A DNA stretch of 64,000 nucleotides from Hyposmocoma kahamanoa (Eukaryota > Arthropoda > Insecta > Lepidoptera > Cosmopterigidae). This document shows positions 43,274-53,519 of this stretch, one piece after another. The position numbers were made by a program, and so were the translations under genes. Location of the stretch: assembly GCF_003589595.1 (NCBI RefSeq), contig NW_020654748.1:4356017-4420016 (forward strand), given 5' to 3'. The stretch's first letter is position 1; every line of letters begins with the position of its first letter. The notes below the pieces were generated by a model that saw only the letters and a program-made list of their open reading frames with translations, was not told the origin of the DNA and ran no database searches.

Positions 43274-43421
43274 CCTGGGGCCTTACCATGAACTCTTTTT
43301 ATGATTCGGTTAAATAAATCGTTATGAGACAGCACTACATGAAGTGTATATCACCATCCCGCTTTTTTGTCGTTTCGAAGCTATACTGAACTGTAATAAG
43401 AGTTCATGGTGAGGCCCCAGG
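43274..43421. mobile_element. MITE, 148 bp
   Basis: The ends 'cctggggcc.taccatgaac' and inverse pair at 23 of 24 bases. No target duplication or second copy was seen. Confidence 0.75.
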
Positions 43422-43789
43422 GCCCTGCTCTCGAAGCACGAAATCCGCAATTACGATTATTTTCCCACTACGGATAACTTACGGAATTGCTCTCGAAGTC
43501 TGTTAAAGAAAAAACGGCCCCGTTCGAAACTGTCAAATGACCCGTTTGTAAGGTTAAATCGCTTTGTCACATTTTTGGTTCTCGCTCCGATCGAAACTCA
43601 AATATGTAGGTCATCCACAGTGGCTTCGGGAGCAGGACCCCAAATTGTTTGTACGGTGCAATTCAAAGGATGGCCCATCTCATATCGTGCCCTGCGTGCC
43701 CTAACACCTAAGTGCTTGAGAAGTTAATGGCGGTTACTAGAAAAGCTGTTGGCGTGATTGAGTTCAGAAAGAACTCAATACGAAAACCA
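43422..43789. other. No recognised feature
   Basis: GC content is slightly raised. No domain. Confidence 0.4.
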
Positions 43790-44110
43790 AAATAAACTTT
43801 ATACCGCACCAATATGGACGACTTTCTTTTTTTGGAGAAAGTTAACAGGCGTTAATCGGTCGCCGTATTTTAATTATTGACGCTAGATGACAGTACATTG
43901 AACGAAAGTTCAATATAAAATCAAAACGAAACGAAAAATGCCAACTAGACAAAGTTTAAATTATCTTAAAGTCCAGAATTTGTTACATCTTATTAAATTA
44001 GAAACTACGGCCAATCATTATCAAGATTTCATATTGTTTAAGATTATGTAAGTGTGAGTTTTGGCGACAGCGGTTCTGATACTACTCGAGGCTTAAGGCC
44101 CATTGCTTTT
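43790..44110 (+). repeat. Repeat J copy 2
   Basis: 'gacgctagatgacag', 'aaagttcaatataaaatca', 'aaattagaaactacggcc' and 'gagttttggcgacagcgg' match the two sides of 18140-19095, without that copy's inverted insert. Confidence 0.65.
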
Positions 44111-44704
44111 TCTCCCATGCTGCTACATTTACGCAAAGTTAAACTTCAAAAAGTTAACAATATTATATAAAATGGCAGGCAGTTTCACGTAACAGTCTGT
44201 TGGCGAAATTTCGGCAGTTGCAGTTCTTAATTGCTGTAATATATTCAGCTCTGTCAAGTTGTCTAACCTTTATAATTCGAGGACTTTAACTGTGTAGGTA
44301 TTCGTAGACTTGTACATAGTTTATGAGGATATGTACTGCCGACAAAGTTGAAGCCTTCCACACCCAAAACAGTTTTGTTTGCGAGCGGAGATTGTAACTA
44401 GCCCCGTCCCTTATTGTGTTGACCCTTTTTTTTGTGAAAACCCTTTGTTTATGATATAAATTCGATCTAGCCCTTAGACGTCATTGGTTGACAAGAACGG
44501 GCACGCGCAAGCTGCTAATGAAAGGCCGTTGCATGCAAAAAGCACCCTTAAAATTGTAACGCGTCGACTTTGTAGTATGTTTATAAGACATACGTGTTTC
44601 TTTATTATAAAATTTGTTATTGAAATAAACCTAAGAACTTGATATTTTTCTTGTCAAGTCAAATGACAAAATTTATGTAATTATTACGTCACCCCATAGC
44701 ACCT
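44111..44704. other. No recognised feature
   Basis: AT-rich. Confidence 0.4.
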
Positions 44705-45150
44705 CTCTGCCCTGCGTCCAGATAAATTGTCTTAGCTGTCTTACGCGCAAAAGCACCTGTACCAGGAGTTCTTTAGCTCAGTAAGCAGTAACCTCTATGC
44801 CCCTGTTTATATCCTTTAGCAGGTTTTCGCGGGTGCCATTAGGTGGTCGGTGGCAGTGAACACAGGAGCAGGTGAAACATACTTTGTAAGGTATCCGCAA
44901 CCATAATGGTTTTGAATTGGGTTGATATATCCCCATGTTCATCTTGTTTTCTCTATATAGGCCAACTTATGTCCTGACCACCGTTCAGGAACTTCCACAT
45001 TGAAAGTGTGAAGACTTTCGGCTGGGGTGATAATATCACTAGGATCAGCGAATTTGGCTTGCAAAAGTTTGGCCCCAGCCTCTGTTGGGCTATCTTCTAG
45101 GTAGCAGTTCTTACGGCTTCATAGTAGTGTTGGTGGGAGCGTGTGGCCTT
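44705..45150 (-). pseudogene. Decayed coding segment of unknown family
   Basis: The minus strand holds about 60 open codons (LEDSPTEAGAKLLQAKFADP, then SDIITPAESLHTFNVEVPER, WSGHKLAYIEKTR), a stop, about 40 more (TWGYINPIQNHYGCGYLTKY, VSPAPVFTATDHLMAPAKT), then several stops in the same frame with coherent stretches between. Codon composition and GC content are higher than in the flanks. It looks like one exon or transposon polyprotein piece that has lost function. I do not recognise the protein and assign no role. Confidence 0.45.
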
Positions 45151-45192
45151 TATTCAAAGGGTGCCAACATAATTTATACTAAAATTTTCAAG

Positions 45193-45424
45193 TACGTGTG
45201 ACAGGACGAATAAGTTGTGCGCTTGATGATAAGCGACACGCCTGTTCAAAGCAGTTGCAGTGCCACTCAGAGCTCGTTAAGATCTGAGCGTAGCTGCCAG
45301 TGCGCCCGTCACTCTGAGACAAATTGACAAGTCTCATGTGCCTGTAATTTTACCGGTACCATAACCCTCCTAAACCAGAGCGCAGTAATGATCATATTAC
45401 TGCTTGGCGGCAGAAATTGGTAAA
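45193..45424 (-). mobile_element. SINE-B copy 15
   Basis: Antisense. Complete at the 3' side; it stops at 'ggcagaaattggtaaa', so the 5' 50 bp are gone. Confidence 0.82.
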
Positions 45425-45604
45425 CATTTGAATAAAAGTTTGGAGCGTTCCTTCAATGTCCGAGCAGGGACAAAACTAAACGAACTAAAAGAACTTGAAG
45501 ACCGAGTGAACTGAGCGACTGAACTAAATCGGATCATTTTAAAGACCGAGGCTCGTACCTGGAGATAATGTTCATGAGTCCCAGATGGCTATAGTTACAT
45601 CAGC

Positions 45605-45713
45605 TTTTTAAAACCGGAACGCAGTAATGCTCGCATTACTGCCTGGCGGCAGAAATAGGTAAGGGTGCTTCCCTGGACGAACTCTTTCACAAAAAGCTCT
45701 ACTGCTACTAAAA
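45605..45713 (-). mobile_element. SINE-B copy 16, 5' third
   Basis: 'aaaccggaacgcagtaatgc' to 'agctctactgctacta', antisense. It overlaps in content with copy 15, so it is a separate insertion. Confidence 0.8.
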
Positions 45714-45725
45714 ACTGTTAAAAAC

Positions 45726-45926
45726 TTAGCGCACTGCCTCCGATTCGTATTCGTTCCGAATCCGAGACTGCACAAATCTAGAAAACTCGGACCGCCTTCG
45801 GATGTCGCATGTGCAGTCAAAAATACGAATATCGCTTGTACACTTAGACATAAAATAATCTTGTGACATATCGGATCGTCATTTTTCGGATTCGGAACTG
45901 GAATTGGACGTAGTGCACAAACGCTC
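45726..45926 (+). mobile_element. MITE-K copy 1
   Basis: The left 'ccgattcgtattcgttccg' and 'aatccgag' are inverted at the right as 'tcggattcgg' with 'gtgcacaaacgct'. Its relative K2 is inverted at 51381-51600. Confidence 0.65.
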
Positions 45927-46450
45927 TCAGGGAATTTTAACATAGATAACGTGTTAAAATATAGCGTGCTGTTTTGTCACCACCATTTTTTTTCTCTATT
46001 TGAAATATATGTTCAGATTTTGTCATACATTTTGTATGAGAAATAACGATTCATTACCATTTTGTAATAACCAGTAACATGCATGGCGTTAGTAAAAAAA
46101 TATATTGTGTTCAAATCAATAGCAACTCCATTTCTGAAGCAATATTACTTTAGCGGAATAATCAATTGAAAACTATGGCTATATTGACCCTACTGCGCTC
46201 TAAAGTTTTAAACAAATATCTCGTAACTGAGAAAATGAAATTATGCTGCCTATCAGGAAGTAGTGACTTTTGGACTTTGGTACGTCATTTATAAGACTTG
46301 TTATTTCTGTGTGTTGATAAGCGAGAAGCATTACCATTCACAGCCTGACTTTGCCGGCTGTTGGTTTAGGCCTCCGGTTTGTGCTATGAAATGAAATAAT
46401 TTATCGGTAACGATATTATAGTTACAAGTCAGAGTTTACGCCATTAATAA
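45927..46450. other. No recognised feature
   Basis: AT-rich. Confidence 0.4.
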
Positions 46451-46643
46451 TGTCTCCGTGGTCGAACGGTTACCATGCTTGTCTGTAACGCGGGGGTCCC
46501 TGGTGCTATTCCCGGGCGGAGAGAAATATTTGTATGGGCTACAATTATTTCTCTCGTGAGTTTGGTTGTCATTTGTGGTAGTCTATGTGTGTGTTAATGA
46601 CACTCGCGATATATGGTTTCCCTAGTGCATTATGCAATGCGGT
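46451..46643 (+). mobile_element. SINE-A copy 8
   Basis: 'gtctccgtggtcgaacggtt', a damaged B box ('ctggtgctattcccggg'), body 'gagaaatatttgtatggg', and 3' 'gtttccctagtgcat'. Confidence 0.85.
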
Positions 46644-47029
46644 ACATTACAAAAAAATATATTTATATATTTTATGGTGTAATAATAAATATCGTTTCAT
46701 TATTGGATTTCAGGAAATAAGTGTCATGAATTCGTTTTACTGGAAGCGACCTCTTTAACCCTCTTAAAGGCGCTATGGCGCGTATGGTTGTAGGTTTTGT
46801 AGCGGTATGAAGTAGATGCGAAGAGGTGCGCCTCAAATTCATTGCATTAGGTACATTTAAATGCCTTTTAGAAATAAATATAGGTACTTACTACAAAAAG
46901 AGCTCATAGTCCCCTAATGTATTTATTACGGAACACGGCAGAGAAATCTTCATTGAATCAGGATAGAGTACTAAAAAACAGACCTCTTTTGCAATCGGTT
47001 ACCTGAAAGTGCGCGAAATCGGATTCATC
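46644..47029. other. No recognised feature
   Basis: AT-rich. Confidence 0.4.
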
Positions 47030-47222
47030 CCCTAATTTACCTTCCTTAGAGGTGAAATATTTTCTTCAAATTTATATGAGACCAACACTGAGGTATCCTC
47101 TTTCCAACAAAAAAATAATCATCAAATTCGGTTCACAAATGCCAAAGTTATCGTGTAACATACATACAAGAAAAAGTCGAATTGAGAACCTCCTTCTTTT
47201 TTAAAGTCGATGTCTAAATTGT
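47030..47222 (+). repeat. Repeat F' copy 3
   Basis: 'gaaatattttcttcaaattt', 'atcatcaaattcggttcac', 'ttgagaacctccttctttt'. Confidence 0.7.
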
Positions 47223-47489
47223 GTCTCGTAAATCGAATGAAACTGATATTTCCGTTGATGAACGTAGTAAAAAATAATGAATGATGGATGATTTGTAGTT
47301 TTATTATCGATATCGTATTATCAATCGGACCCCTGCTTCGGACCCTATTAGTTCTATTTTCAATAAAAAATAAAAATTATAAATAAAAAACCTGAATTCG
47401 TGTTTTTGTCATCGAAAAAAGACGTCCAAACATTTATTTTGCGTCTCATTATTTCTTAAGAGTTTATACAAGCTCAAATGGCTTTGGTT

Positions 47490-47800
47490 GATGCGGAAGC
47501 ATAACAGTTATACGGTGTGAAAACATGGTTCCTAAAAATTTTCACGACAGAAAAAAAATCACAAACTTACCTCGAATTTTACAAGAAAACCGCTGTATTC
47601 AATAGGTATTTTACATAAAGCAATGATTTTTTTTAATGTCAACTGAACTAAATAGAACACATGTACTATACGACATACATTTTCAAATGGCTTTAGTTAC
47701 GTTTGCAAAAAAATTAATTCTGAAATAAAGCCGGTCTTCCTGCCATTCGACCCAAGCAAAATGAATTTTGAATTAGTACCGATTCTTAAAGCTAACCGGT
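47490..47800 (+). repeat. Dispersed repeat S copy 3
   Basis: An uninterrupted copy: 'aaatggctttggttgatg', 'gtgaaaacatggttcct', 'attcaataggtat', 'aattctgaaataaagccgg'. It shows the order that the Tc1 insertion splits at 7475/9019. Confidence 0.65.
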
Positions 47801-48127
47801 GAAACTGTATCTTTGATTTCGTTCGGTATTATTTTGTACGCTGTACTCAGAATAATTTGTATGGAACCTCTCTATGTATCTACATACTTATTTGTAACGC
47901 ATATTTCCCAAAGAATGAGTAACTTTCTATCGATATTTGTTCATGTCAGATATTGAACTGTAATTTGCATGAAATTCGGGACATTTTTCCAATATTGCGT
48001 GATCGCTATTGAAGAGCCACTTTGGCTTCATCATGTATTTAAAGGCGTACATAATTACATTTTATATCAATTTTGAAAGTACTAGGAAATTCTTGAAAAC
48101 TAGCTTGTAGTATAAAGGTCTTTGTTT
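47801..48127. other. No recognised feature
   Basis: AT-rich. Confidence 0.4.
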
Positions 48128-48346
48128 ATAACACTAAGTGATATGCTCATCCAGGACAGTTGTAATGGTGCTCAGAGCTTTAAATCACAAAGATCTGCGG
48201 GGCATTGCCACTGTGCCCGTCACCCTGAGACATAAGTTGACAAGATCCTTGTGCCTGTAATTTGGAACGCAGTAATGCTTACATAGATAAGGTGGCAGTG
48301 CTTCCTGGACGAACTCTTTCACAAGGAGTAGAACTCCGCTACTAAA
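48128..48346 (-). mobile_element. SINE-B copy 17, internally deleted
   Basis: Antisense. 'gggcattgccactgtgcccg' and 'ctggacgaactctttcacaa' are present. Part of the 'ccagcaccc' region is lost. Confidence 0.82.
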
Positions 48347-48817
48347 ATGTCTCTAAGGTTAAATTTAGGAATACTAATCTCTGTGTAGTGACACACACAT
48401 CAATGGATGTATCGTCTCTTTTCTAACATTTTCAAGATCCCATGTTAGAATCACAAGGTGCAATGTTACGCTGCTATCTCAACTTCATTGACGATAAAAA
48501 TGATTGCCATTGTTGAACACGCGACTCGCCTGAATTTTACTATTAGAGCATACTTTTTCATTCGGCTGTGTCAAAAGTTTTGTATTGCTCTTTCTCCTCA
48601 ATAAATACGAATTGCTTTTCAAACTATCACATGGTATTGAAATGTTTGCTCTCTGTTTAGATGCAATAAAAGTTACACATGTAAATAAAACTTCCTTTAG
48701 TAAAATGTTACGTTTGAATTCAAAAGCATTTTTACGCAAACAAATAACATTAATAAAATAAAGAAATATGTGTCCAGCAACCACAGCAATATTTTGGTCT
48801 TAACCTTGAGGATTTCC
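48347..48817. other. No recognised feature
   Basis: Minus frames of 99 and 62 codons lack domains. Confidence 0.4.
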
Positions 48818-48985
48818 TGTACTATGAGAACTACCAGAGCAACGGAATTCACTCTGGAGCAATTCCTAGAACACCTAGCCCACAATCAATTCAGGAAAGT
48901 ACATTTCCCAAAATGGTCCGGGAATCGGACCCGGGACCTCCTCATCCAGCGCCCATATTGTAAACCGTTGATCGGTGGTCCAACG
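48818..48985 (-). mobile_element. SINE-P copy 2 (tRNA-derived)
   Basis: Antisense: 'caattcaggaaagtac', B box 'gggaatcggacccggg', 'gcgcccatattgtaaaccgt', A box region 'ggtggtccaacgg' as its complement. Confidence 0.75.
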
Positions 48986-49064
48986 GTCGTCAAAAAGGCC
49001 CTGCATTTAATTTCTTAATCTTTAAATTCTTTCTTTAATTTCTATAAATAAGATATTTTTTTTT

Positions 49065-49107
49065 TCATATAATTGTATCAAGTGATAGGATGAACAAGCC
49101 GTGCAGT
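49065..49107 (-). mobile_element. SINE-B copy 18, 3' stub
   Basis: T-run, 'ttgtatcaagtgatagga' and 'tgaacaagccgtgca', antisense. Another extreme 5' truncation. Confidence 0.65.
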
Positions 49108-49317
49108 AACAATAAAAGACAACTAAGTCTTATTGCATGAATATTCTATATTGTTTCTGTTTCTGAACTTACTTAATTTAATTCATGTGATGGGCTAAAG
49201 ACGCTATTGGTTGTGTCGTTACTATTGAAGATTGTCCAGTTCAAAATTAAGTATAAATTCTAATTTTTTATTTTACTCAAACTGAGTTTTAATAAGCCGG
49301 AGATTGCAGTCTACATT
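49108..49317. other. No recognised feature
   Basis: Spacer. Confidence 0.4.
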
Positions 49318-49540
49318 TTTCAACCGACATCAAAAAAAGGAGGGGATCCTCAATTCGACTGTAAGTTTTTTAAATTTTTTTATATATGTTACGTGATAAC
49401 TTTTGAACTATATAATATAATTTGTCAACAGATTTTGATGACGTCTGTAATGGTTTCATTTAAATTTGAAGAAAATATTCCACTTCTAAGGTTGGCAAAT
49501 TAGGGGCTGAAAGACTTTTAAGGTCGGTTTTTTTTAGTAC
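49318..49540 (-). repeat. Repeat F' copy 4
   Basis: Antisense: 'aaggaggggatcctcaattc', 'catttaaatttgaagaaa', 'ttaaggtcggtttttttt'. Confidence 0.7.
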
Positions 49541-49604
49541 CTACTATGAACTAATTAAACAAATATAACTATGTTTAATATTACTATAACTTGTCTCGGA
49601 GGTT

Positions 49605-49720
49605 TAAATCACAAAGATCGATCAAAATTCGTACATTGACCCGACCGGGGATATACCCGAGACCTCAGAGATGGCGACACCATGAAAACCAGTATGCAAG
49701 CCACTCCACCACGGAGCTCT
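49605..49720 (-). mobile_element. tRNA-headed SINE fragment, other family
   Basis: Antisense B-box-like 'ccggggatatacccgagac' and 'aagccactccaccacgg'. It does not match SINE-A, C, P or Q closely. Confidence 0.4.
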
Positions 49721-50469
49721 AAATCGTAATAAATCATCTCTATTGCCCAATGACAGTTACAATGCTGCTGTGTGATGAATCAAAACCGTAAACAAGGAAA
49801 ACAAGCTTACAGCTCGCAATGTTGTCACTTGTTAAGACTGATTCTGTTATAAGTGTTAGCCCGGAAAGTCCGGATGACAAACGCTGGCAAGCGATTATCA
49901 GATGGATTAGACCCGAAATGTCTTATCTGTCCCTTTGTTAATGTTATCCCTTGAATACTACATGAGTTTGTTAGTGAAGTCGGCCAAATTCAATCACCGA
50001 CAGGCTTTGTTCCCTCCACAGTTTATAAAGTTTAAATTGAACGTTACTTTAAAGCTAAAGTGATCATTAGGTATAATTAAAATCTACAAGAAACAACAGA
50101 AATCGAGCGTGACTGTGAGCGAAGGCCTGAGGAAAAGTTGTTTGATTAATGAAGATAAGTTCGAGTGTTGTCGATACCCGAATAAAGCTGAAAGAGTTTT
50201 TAGGTCACGAACATTCTTAAAGCAGAGGAAGCCGGCGCTTGTTCACATTAAAGTCACTACGTCACGTCCCTGAATAAGTATTACACAACGCCCTTCGCCG
50301 AATACAAAAAATTTCATTATTGCATGCATCCTAAAGTTGTTAATCCTATTTACGTATGTTTATATGTTTATGATGTACATTTTGGGAATACATAAGAGGT
50401 TTCTAATGTAGATTTTGCGTATAAAACGAGTAGGAATTATGTATTGTATATTTATATTAAATTCATTGA
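49721..50469. other. No recognised feature
   Basis: About 750 bp. Slightly GC-richer at 50090-50290. Confidence 0.4.
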
Positions 50470-50712
50470 ATATCACGATATTTCGCTATTATATTCAATC
50501 ATTTTTGTGAAATTACCGCACTAGCACTTGATTGAAGACTAGTTGTTATAATTATTAATACAAAGATCGAAAACGGAGAAAAATTCCTTCGATAGATTCG
50601 CTGGATTCGAACCAACGCTTTCAGCATACCGTGCCTAACGCTCTCCCAACTGAACGAATTAGCAGTCCTTACAATTTTTTCTATGTGCTTGTTGCAAATC
50701 TTTGTTTATACA
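50470..50712 (-). mobile_element. SINE-C copy 6
   Basis: Antisense, with the complete tail 'gtgaaattaccgcactag', 'aattattaatacaaagatcg', B box 'gctggattcgaaccaac' and 'gcataccgtgcctaacg'. Confidence 0.8.
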
Positions 50713-50818
50713 TATTTACCATTACAAAGACTCCATTATTTAAAACGGGTCTCTTTCGTGAAGAATGGTTTAGCCCGCCACCCTGGACGCGTCCATTAGT
50801 TGTATTATAACTCCTCCT

Positions 50819-51007
50819 CGGCCTCCGTGGCTGAACGGTTACTAGGCCACGCAGAGGTCCCAGGTTCGATTCTCGGGCCGGGAGAAATATTTGTATGGCC
50901 TACATTTATTTCTCTCGTAAGTTTGGATGTAATTTGTAGTTGTCCCACCCGCGACACAAGGTTTCCCTTGTGTTACCAGGCTATGTTGAGTGTGTGCGTT
51001 AAAAAAA
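50819..51007 (+). mobile_element. SINE-A copy 9
   Basis: 'cgtggctgaacggttact', B box 'caggttcgattctcggg', 'gtatggcctacatttatttc'; 3' end 'atgttgagtgtgtgcgtt' and an A-run. Confidence 0.9.
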
Positions 51008-51331
51008 GTATTAACGACTTGCAGGTTTAATTACTTCTTATTATTACACATTTACAACTTAACCTATTAACTTTTTATTACGCTCTAAAATAGTTTCTTT
51101 CATCTTTTAACCCTTAACCAGCATTAAGTTAGTAATTAAAGTAAAATTGTTTGAGGAAGCAGAGACAAGGAATATTCGCGTCAAGCGTTTATGTTAATCA
51201 CCATATAATGGGAATAAAATATTTCTTCAGAGTATCAAACCGATTTAGGAGGATTCAGAGGAGTTGTATTTTTATAGCATTGTAAAGATAGGGTTGGTGT
51301 TTTGCGAAAATAAGCTCACCTTTCATTTTAT
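51008..51331. other. No recognised feature
   Basis: AT-rich. Confidence 0.4.
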
Positions 51332-51380
51332 AGAACAAGTCGCACGCGTGTTTTTAAGCGGCACGCCTAACCATAAGAGC

Positions 51381-51600
51381 GTTAGCGCAAGTTCCGAATC
51401 CGAGAATCAGACGGTCCGAAACGTCCCAGGGCTTTTTTGATCTCTAGGTGTACAAGCGATACTCGTATTTTCTCGGATTTGAATCGGACTTAGTGCACAA
51501 GCGACATCCGAAGTGGGTCCGATTTTTTTAAAGATTTGTATAATCCCGGATTGGAAATGAATACGAATCGTATGTAGTGCGTAAACGGCTAACAGTTTCA
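51381..51600 (-). mobile_element. MITE-K copy 2, inside SINE-B
   Basis: Inverted relative of 45726-45926. It carries 'gcgcaagttccgaatccgag' at the left and 'gaatacgaatcgtatgtagt' at the right. 'taagag' and 'taacag' at the two junctions may be a worn duplication. Confidence 0.7.
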
Positions 51601-51677
51601 CTGTAAGGCAGAGCTTTAAATCACAAAGGTCTGAGTGACATTGCCATTGCGTCCGTCACCCTGTACATAAAGTTGAC

Positions 51678-51690
51678 AAAGTCCATGTAT
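51678..51690 (+). repeat. 13-bp target duplication, left
   Basis: aaagtccatgtat, identical to 52347-52359. Confidence 0.85.
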
Positions 51691-51722
51691 CGAGTTCTTA
51701 GGTTTTCGCGATTGTTACACAT

Positions 51723-51811
51723 AGGAAATGAAACTATTTTTCCGGATTTAAATCGCGTATATTTGTTTTTTCAAACAAACCGACGTTTCGGGCCCTTTAC
51801 AGGTCCCATGG
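51723..51811 (+). repeat. Element E copy 3: left arm of the composite
   Basis: 89 bp, 100% identical to the reverse complement of 52258-52346. It stops at 'gtcccatgg', where copy 2 continues 'tcacggttgactga'. Confidence 0.95.
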
Positions 51812-52002
51812 ATAAACCTACACATTCAATGAAGTTTGACAAACCCCAGGTCCTTGCAAAAGAAGTCCGTCATCTACTCAGGATGCTGCGAGAGGCCAAT
51901 GAAATTAAAAAGCATCCTAATTTCAACAGGGAAGATGGTTTCTACGTACCACCAGTTTGGGATCCAGTATTTCCTCTAATGAAAAATCCCAAACAGACAT
52001 AA
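51808..52002 (+). pseudogene. Captured gene fragment, 64 codons
   Basis: ATG in a fair context (cccATGg), then MDKPTHSMKFDKPQVLAKEV, RHLLRMLREANEIKKHPNFN, REDGFYVPPVWDPVFPLMKN, PKQT and stop. The composition (charged helix, then an aromatic/proline segment) and the higher GC content look like genuine coding sequence, most likely the last exon of a host gene. The frame extends upstream through the E arm to 51673, which is a by-product. It is followed by AT-rich sequence with a polyadenylation signal, like a 3' untranslated region. I do not recognise the parent protein. Whether the fragment is expressed from its new place is unknown. Confidence 0.5.
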
Positions 52003-52174
52003 GACTGCAGTACTAATTAATATGTTTTAGTTTATTCTAATTTGTATTAATAATTAATAATAAATTGAACTTAATATAAATTAATTCGATAAATAATTTG
52101 TAAAACTTAATATAGCGTAAATTGGAATGTTTTCTTTGTAAAATTAAAAATAAGGTATTTCATTAATAACTATT

Positions 52175-52346
52175 GTAATTATAGTGAAAAAATGGGGTGG
52201 TTTGCATCAATATTAGACATAACTGGTTGAAGACTGTACCACCTCAGTCAACCGTGACCATGGGACCTGTAAAGGGCCCGAAACGTCGGTTTGTTTGAAA
52301 AAACAAATATACGCGATTTAAATCCGGAAAAATAGTTTCATTTCCT
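52175..52346 (-). repeat. Element E copy 4: right arm of the composite
   Basis: Antisense E with the longer reach 'aaaaaatggggtggtttgca' to 'aatagtttcatttcct'. On the plus strand it holds 'gggcccgaaacgtcgg'. Confidence 0.9.
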
Positions 52347-52359
52347 AAAGTCCATGTAT
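52347..52359 (+). repeat. 13-bp target duplication, right
   Basis: Identical to 51678-51690. Confidence 0.85.
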
Positions 52360-52408
52360 TTTAGATTTTAATACAAATAAAGAAGAAGAAATATTTAAAT
52401 AAAATGAA

Positions 52409-52675
52409 TAGCGCCATCTCTAGCCGGGGCTGGTAGCTGTAAAGGTATCTAACGGGGTGACGAAATATCATAGATTTCCTGTAGATGGCGCAACGGTTAA
52501 AAAGTGGTTGAAAAACCAAATGCAGAAATATGACGCAAGCATTGAAGCAGTTCGTTCCGTGGCTTAGTTGGTATACCGTTAGGCACGGTATGCTAGAAGA
52601 TGTCGGTTCGAGTCCAGCCGGATCGAAGAAATTTTTTCTGAGTATTTAATCTTTGAATTAATAATTACAGCAAAT
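52409..52675 (+). mobile_element. SINE-C copy 7, long form
   Basis: It includes the 5' leader 'agcgccatctctagccggg', then 'tagatggcgcaacgg', A box 'gtggcttagttggtata', B box 'ggttcgagtccagccgg', tail 'attaataattacag'. Confidence 0.85.
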
Positions 52676-52684
52676 ATCGAAGTC

Positions 52685-52845
52685 TTAGAACAATTCCATC
52701 GATCTGGATTTATACGAACTAGTGCTTTCAGCATATCGTGGCTGACGCTCTCCCAACTGAGCCAGGGAATGAATTAGCTGACCTGACGTATTTCTCTATG
52801 TACTTGTTGCAGATCTTTATTTTCGGTTACGACAACTTTTTTGTT
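52685..52845 (-). mobile_element. SINE-C copy 8
   Basis: Antisense, tail-to-tail with copy 7: 'cgatctggatttatacgaac', 'ctctcccaactgagcca', 'atgtacttgttgcagatct'. Confidence 0.8.
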
Positions 52846-52873
52846 GCGGCACAATTGATTGCCTTTACTATAC

Positions 52874-52902
52874 TTACACACATACACACACACACACACG
52901 CG
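52874..52902. repeat. (CA)n microsatellite
   Basis: About 14 ca units with one interruption, followed by cgcg. Confidence 0.95.
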
Positions 52903-52954
52903 CAATAATTACGTGCTATACAACTCCATGAATCATACAGTCTTATACTTGGAA

Positions 52955-53030
52955 ATACTAGAGGTATAAGTATCAGGGTAATGAAATTTACCCCGGACCA
53001 GAAGCAATTCAGAAAACCGAGGTCGTCTTT
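52955..53030 (-). mobile_element. SINE-P fragment
   Basis: 'agtatcagggtaatgaaatt' and 'ccggaccagaagcaattcag' match the non-tRNA part of SINE-P. Confidence 0.45.
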
Positions 53031-53519
53031 TACGTTATGATGAATAATTCTAATAAAATTTAACTATGTCTTTTAAATTTAATTTCGGGTAGTTACGTCC
53101 TATTATCAATTTTCCCATATTAGGGTGGTTTAATTACACCCTCTGGTGTTTCTGTTGGGTAGAAACATTAAAGTGGGGAAGCAATGTACAAATAATTCTA
53201 TTCCGTGAAATTTACTTGGATTAATTAGCATTTCAGTAGGTAATTGTTTTTATTATAATTTATTAATGTATGTTCACATTATAAGGCATTGTACTAGATG
53301 ATTTAGTGTCGTCTGGATATAATCGGTTTTTTAAAATCTGTCTAAGAAAATATATAAGATAGTAACGACAAAACAGCGGTGGTAGTGGAGAACTCAATAG
53401 TAGTAGGTGAACGGTTCGAATCTCTGTTTTACTTAGGATTTTAATATCCAAATTATGTAAATTTGCAAATATTGTGGTATGGTAAAACATACTGGGATCG
53501 TCAACTCGTAGACTAGGCG
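53031..53519. other. No recognised feature
   Basis: AT-rich. A stray 'cggttcgaatctctg' near 53412 looks like a B box, but nothing around it supports an element. Confidence 0.35.

Larger units (their letters stand above)
51332..51690 (-). mobile_element. SINE-B copy 19, invaded twice
   Basis: 'gaacaagtcgcacgcgtg' at the left and 'gagctttaaatcacaaaggt' to 'gttgacaaagtccatgta' at the right are antisense SINE-B. MITE-K copy 2 separates them, and the composite unit at 51691 interrupts the second part. Confidence 0.8.
51691..52346. mobile_element. 656-bp composite unit with inverted E arms
   Basis: It is bounded by a 13-bp direct repeat, so the whole segment entered as one insertion, into SINE-B. 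In order: 32 bp of element E, an 89-bp arm (51723-51811), a coding fragment, an AT-rich stretch with AATAAA (52059), then antisense E whose last 89 bp (52258-52346) are the exact inverse of the left arm. The 13-bp duplication suggests target-primed integration. Inverted arms and variable duplications are known from Penelope-like elements, but no enzyme is encoded here, so this is inference. Confidence 0.7.

Noticed and set aside
51673..51807. Upstream extension of the captured ORF
   Set aside because: It is read through the inverted arm of element E and the target duplication, so the 5' 45 codons are not ancestral to the fragment.
53400..53430. B-box-like 'cggttcgaatctctg' as a SINE
   Set aside because: No A box at the right distance and no matching body in the window.
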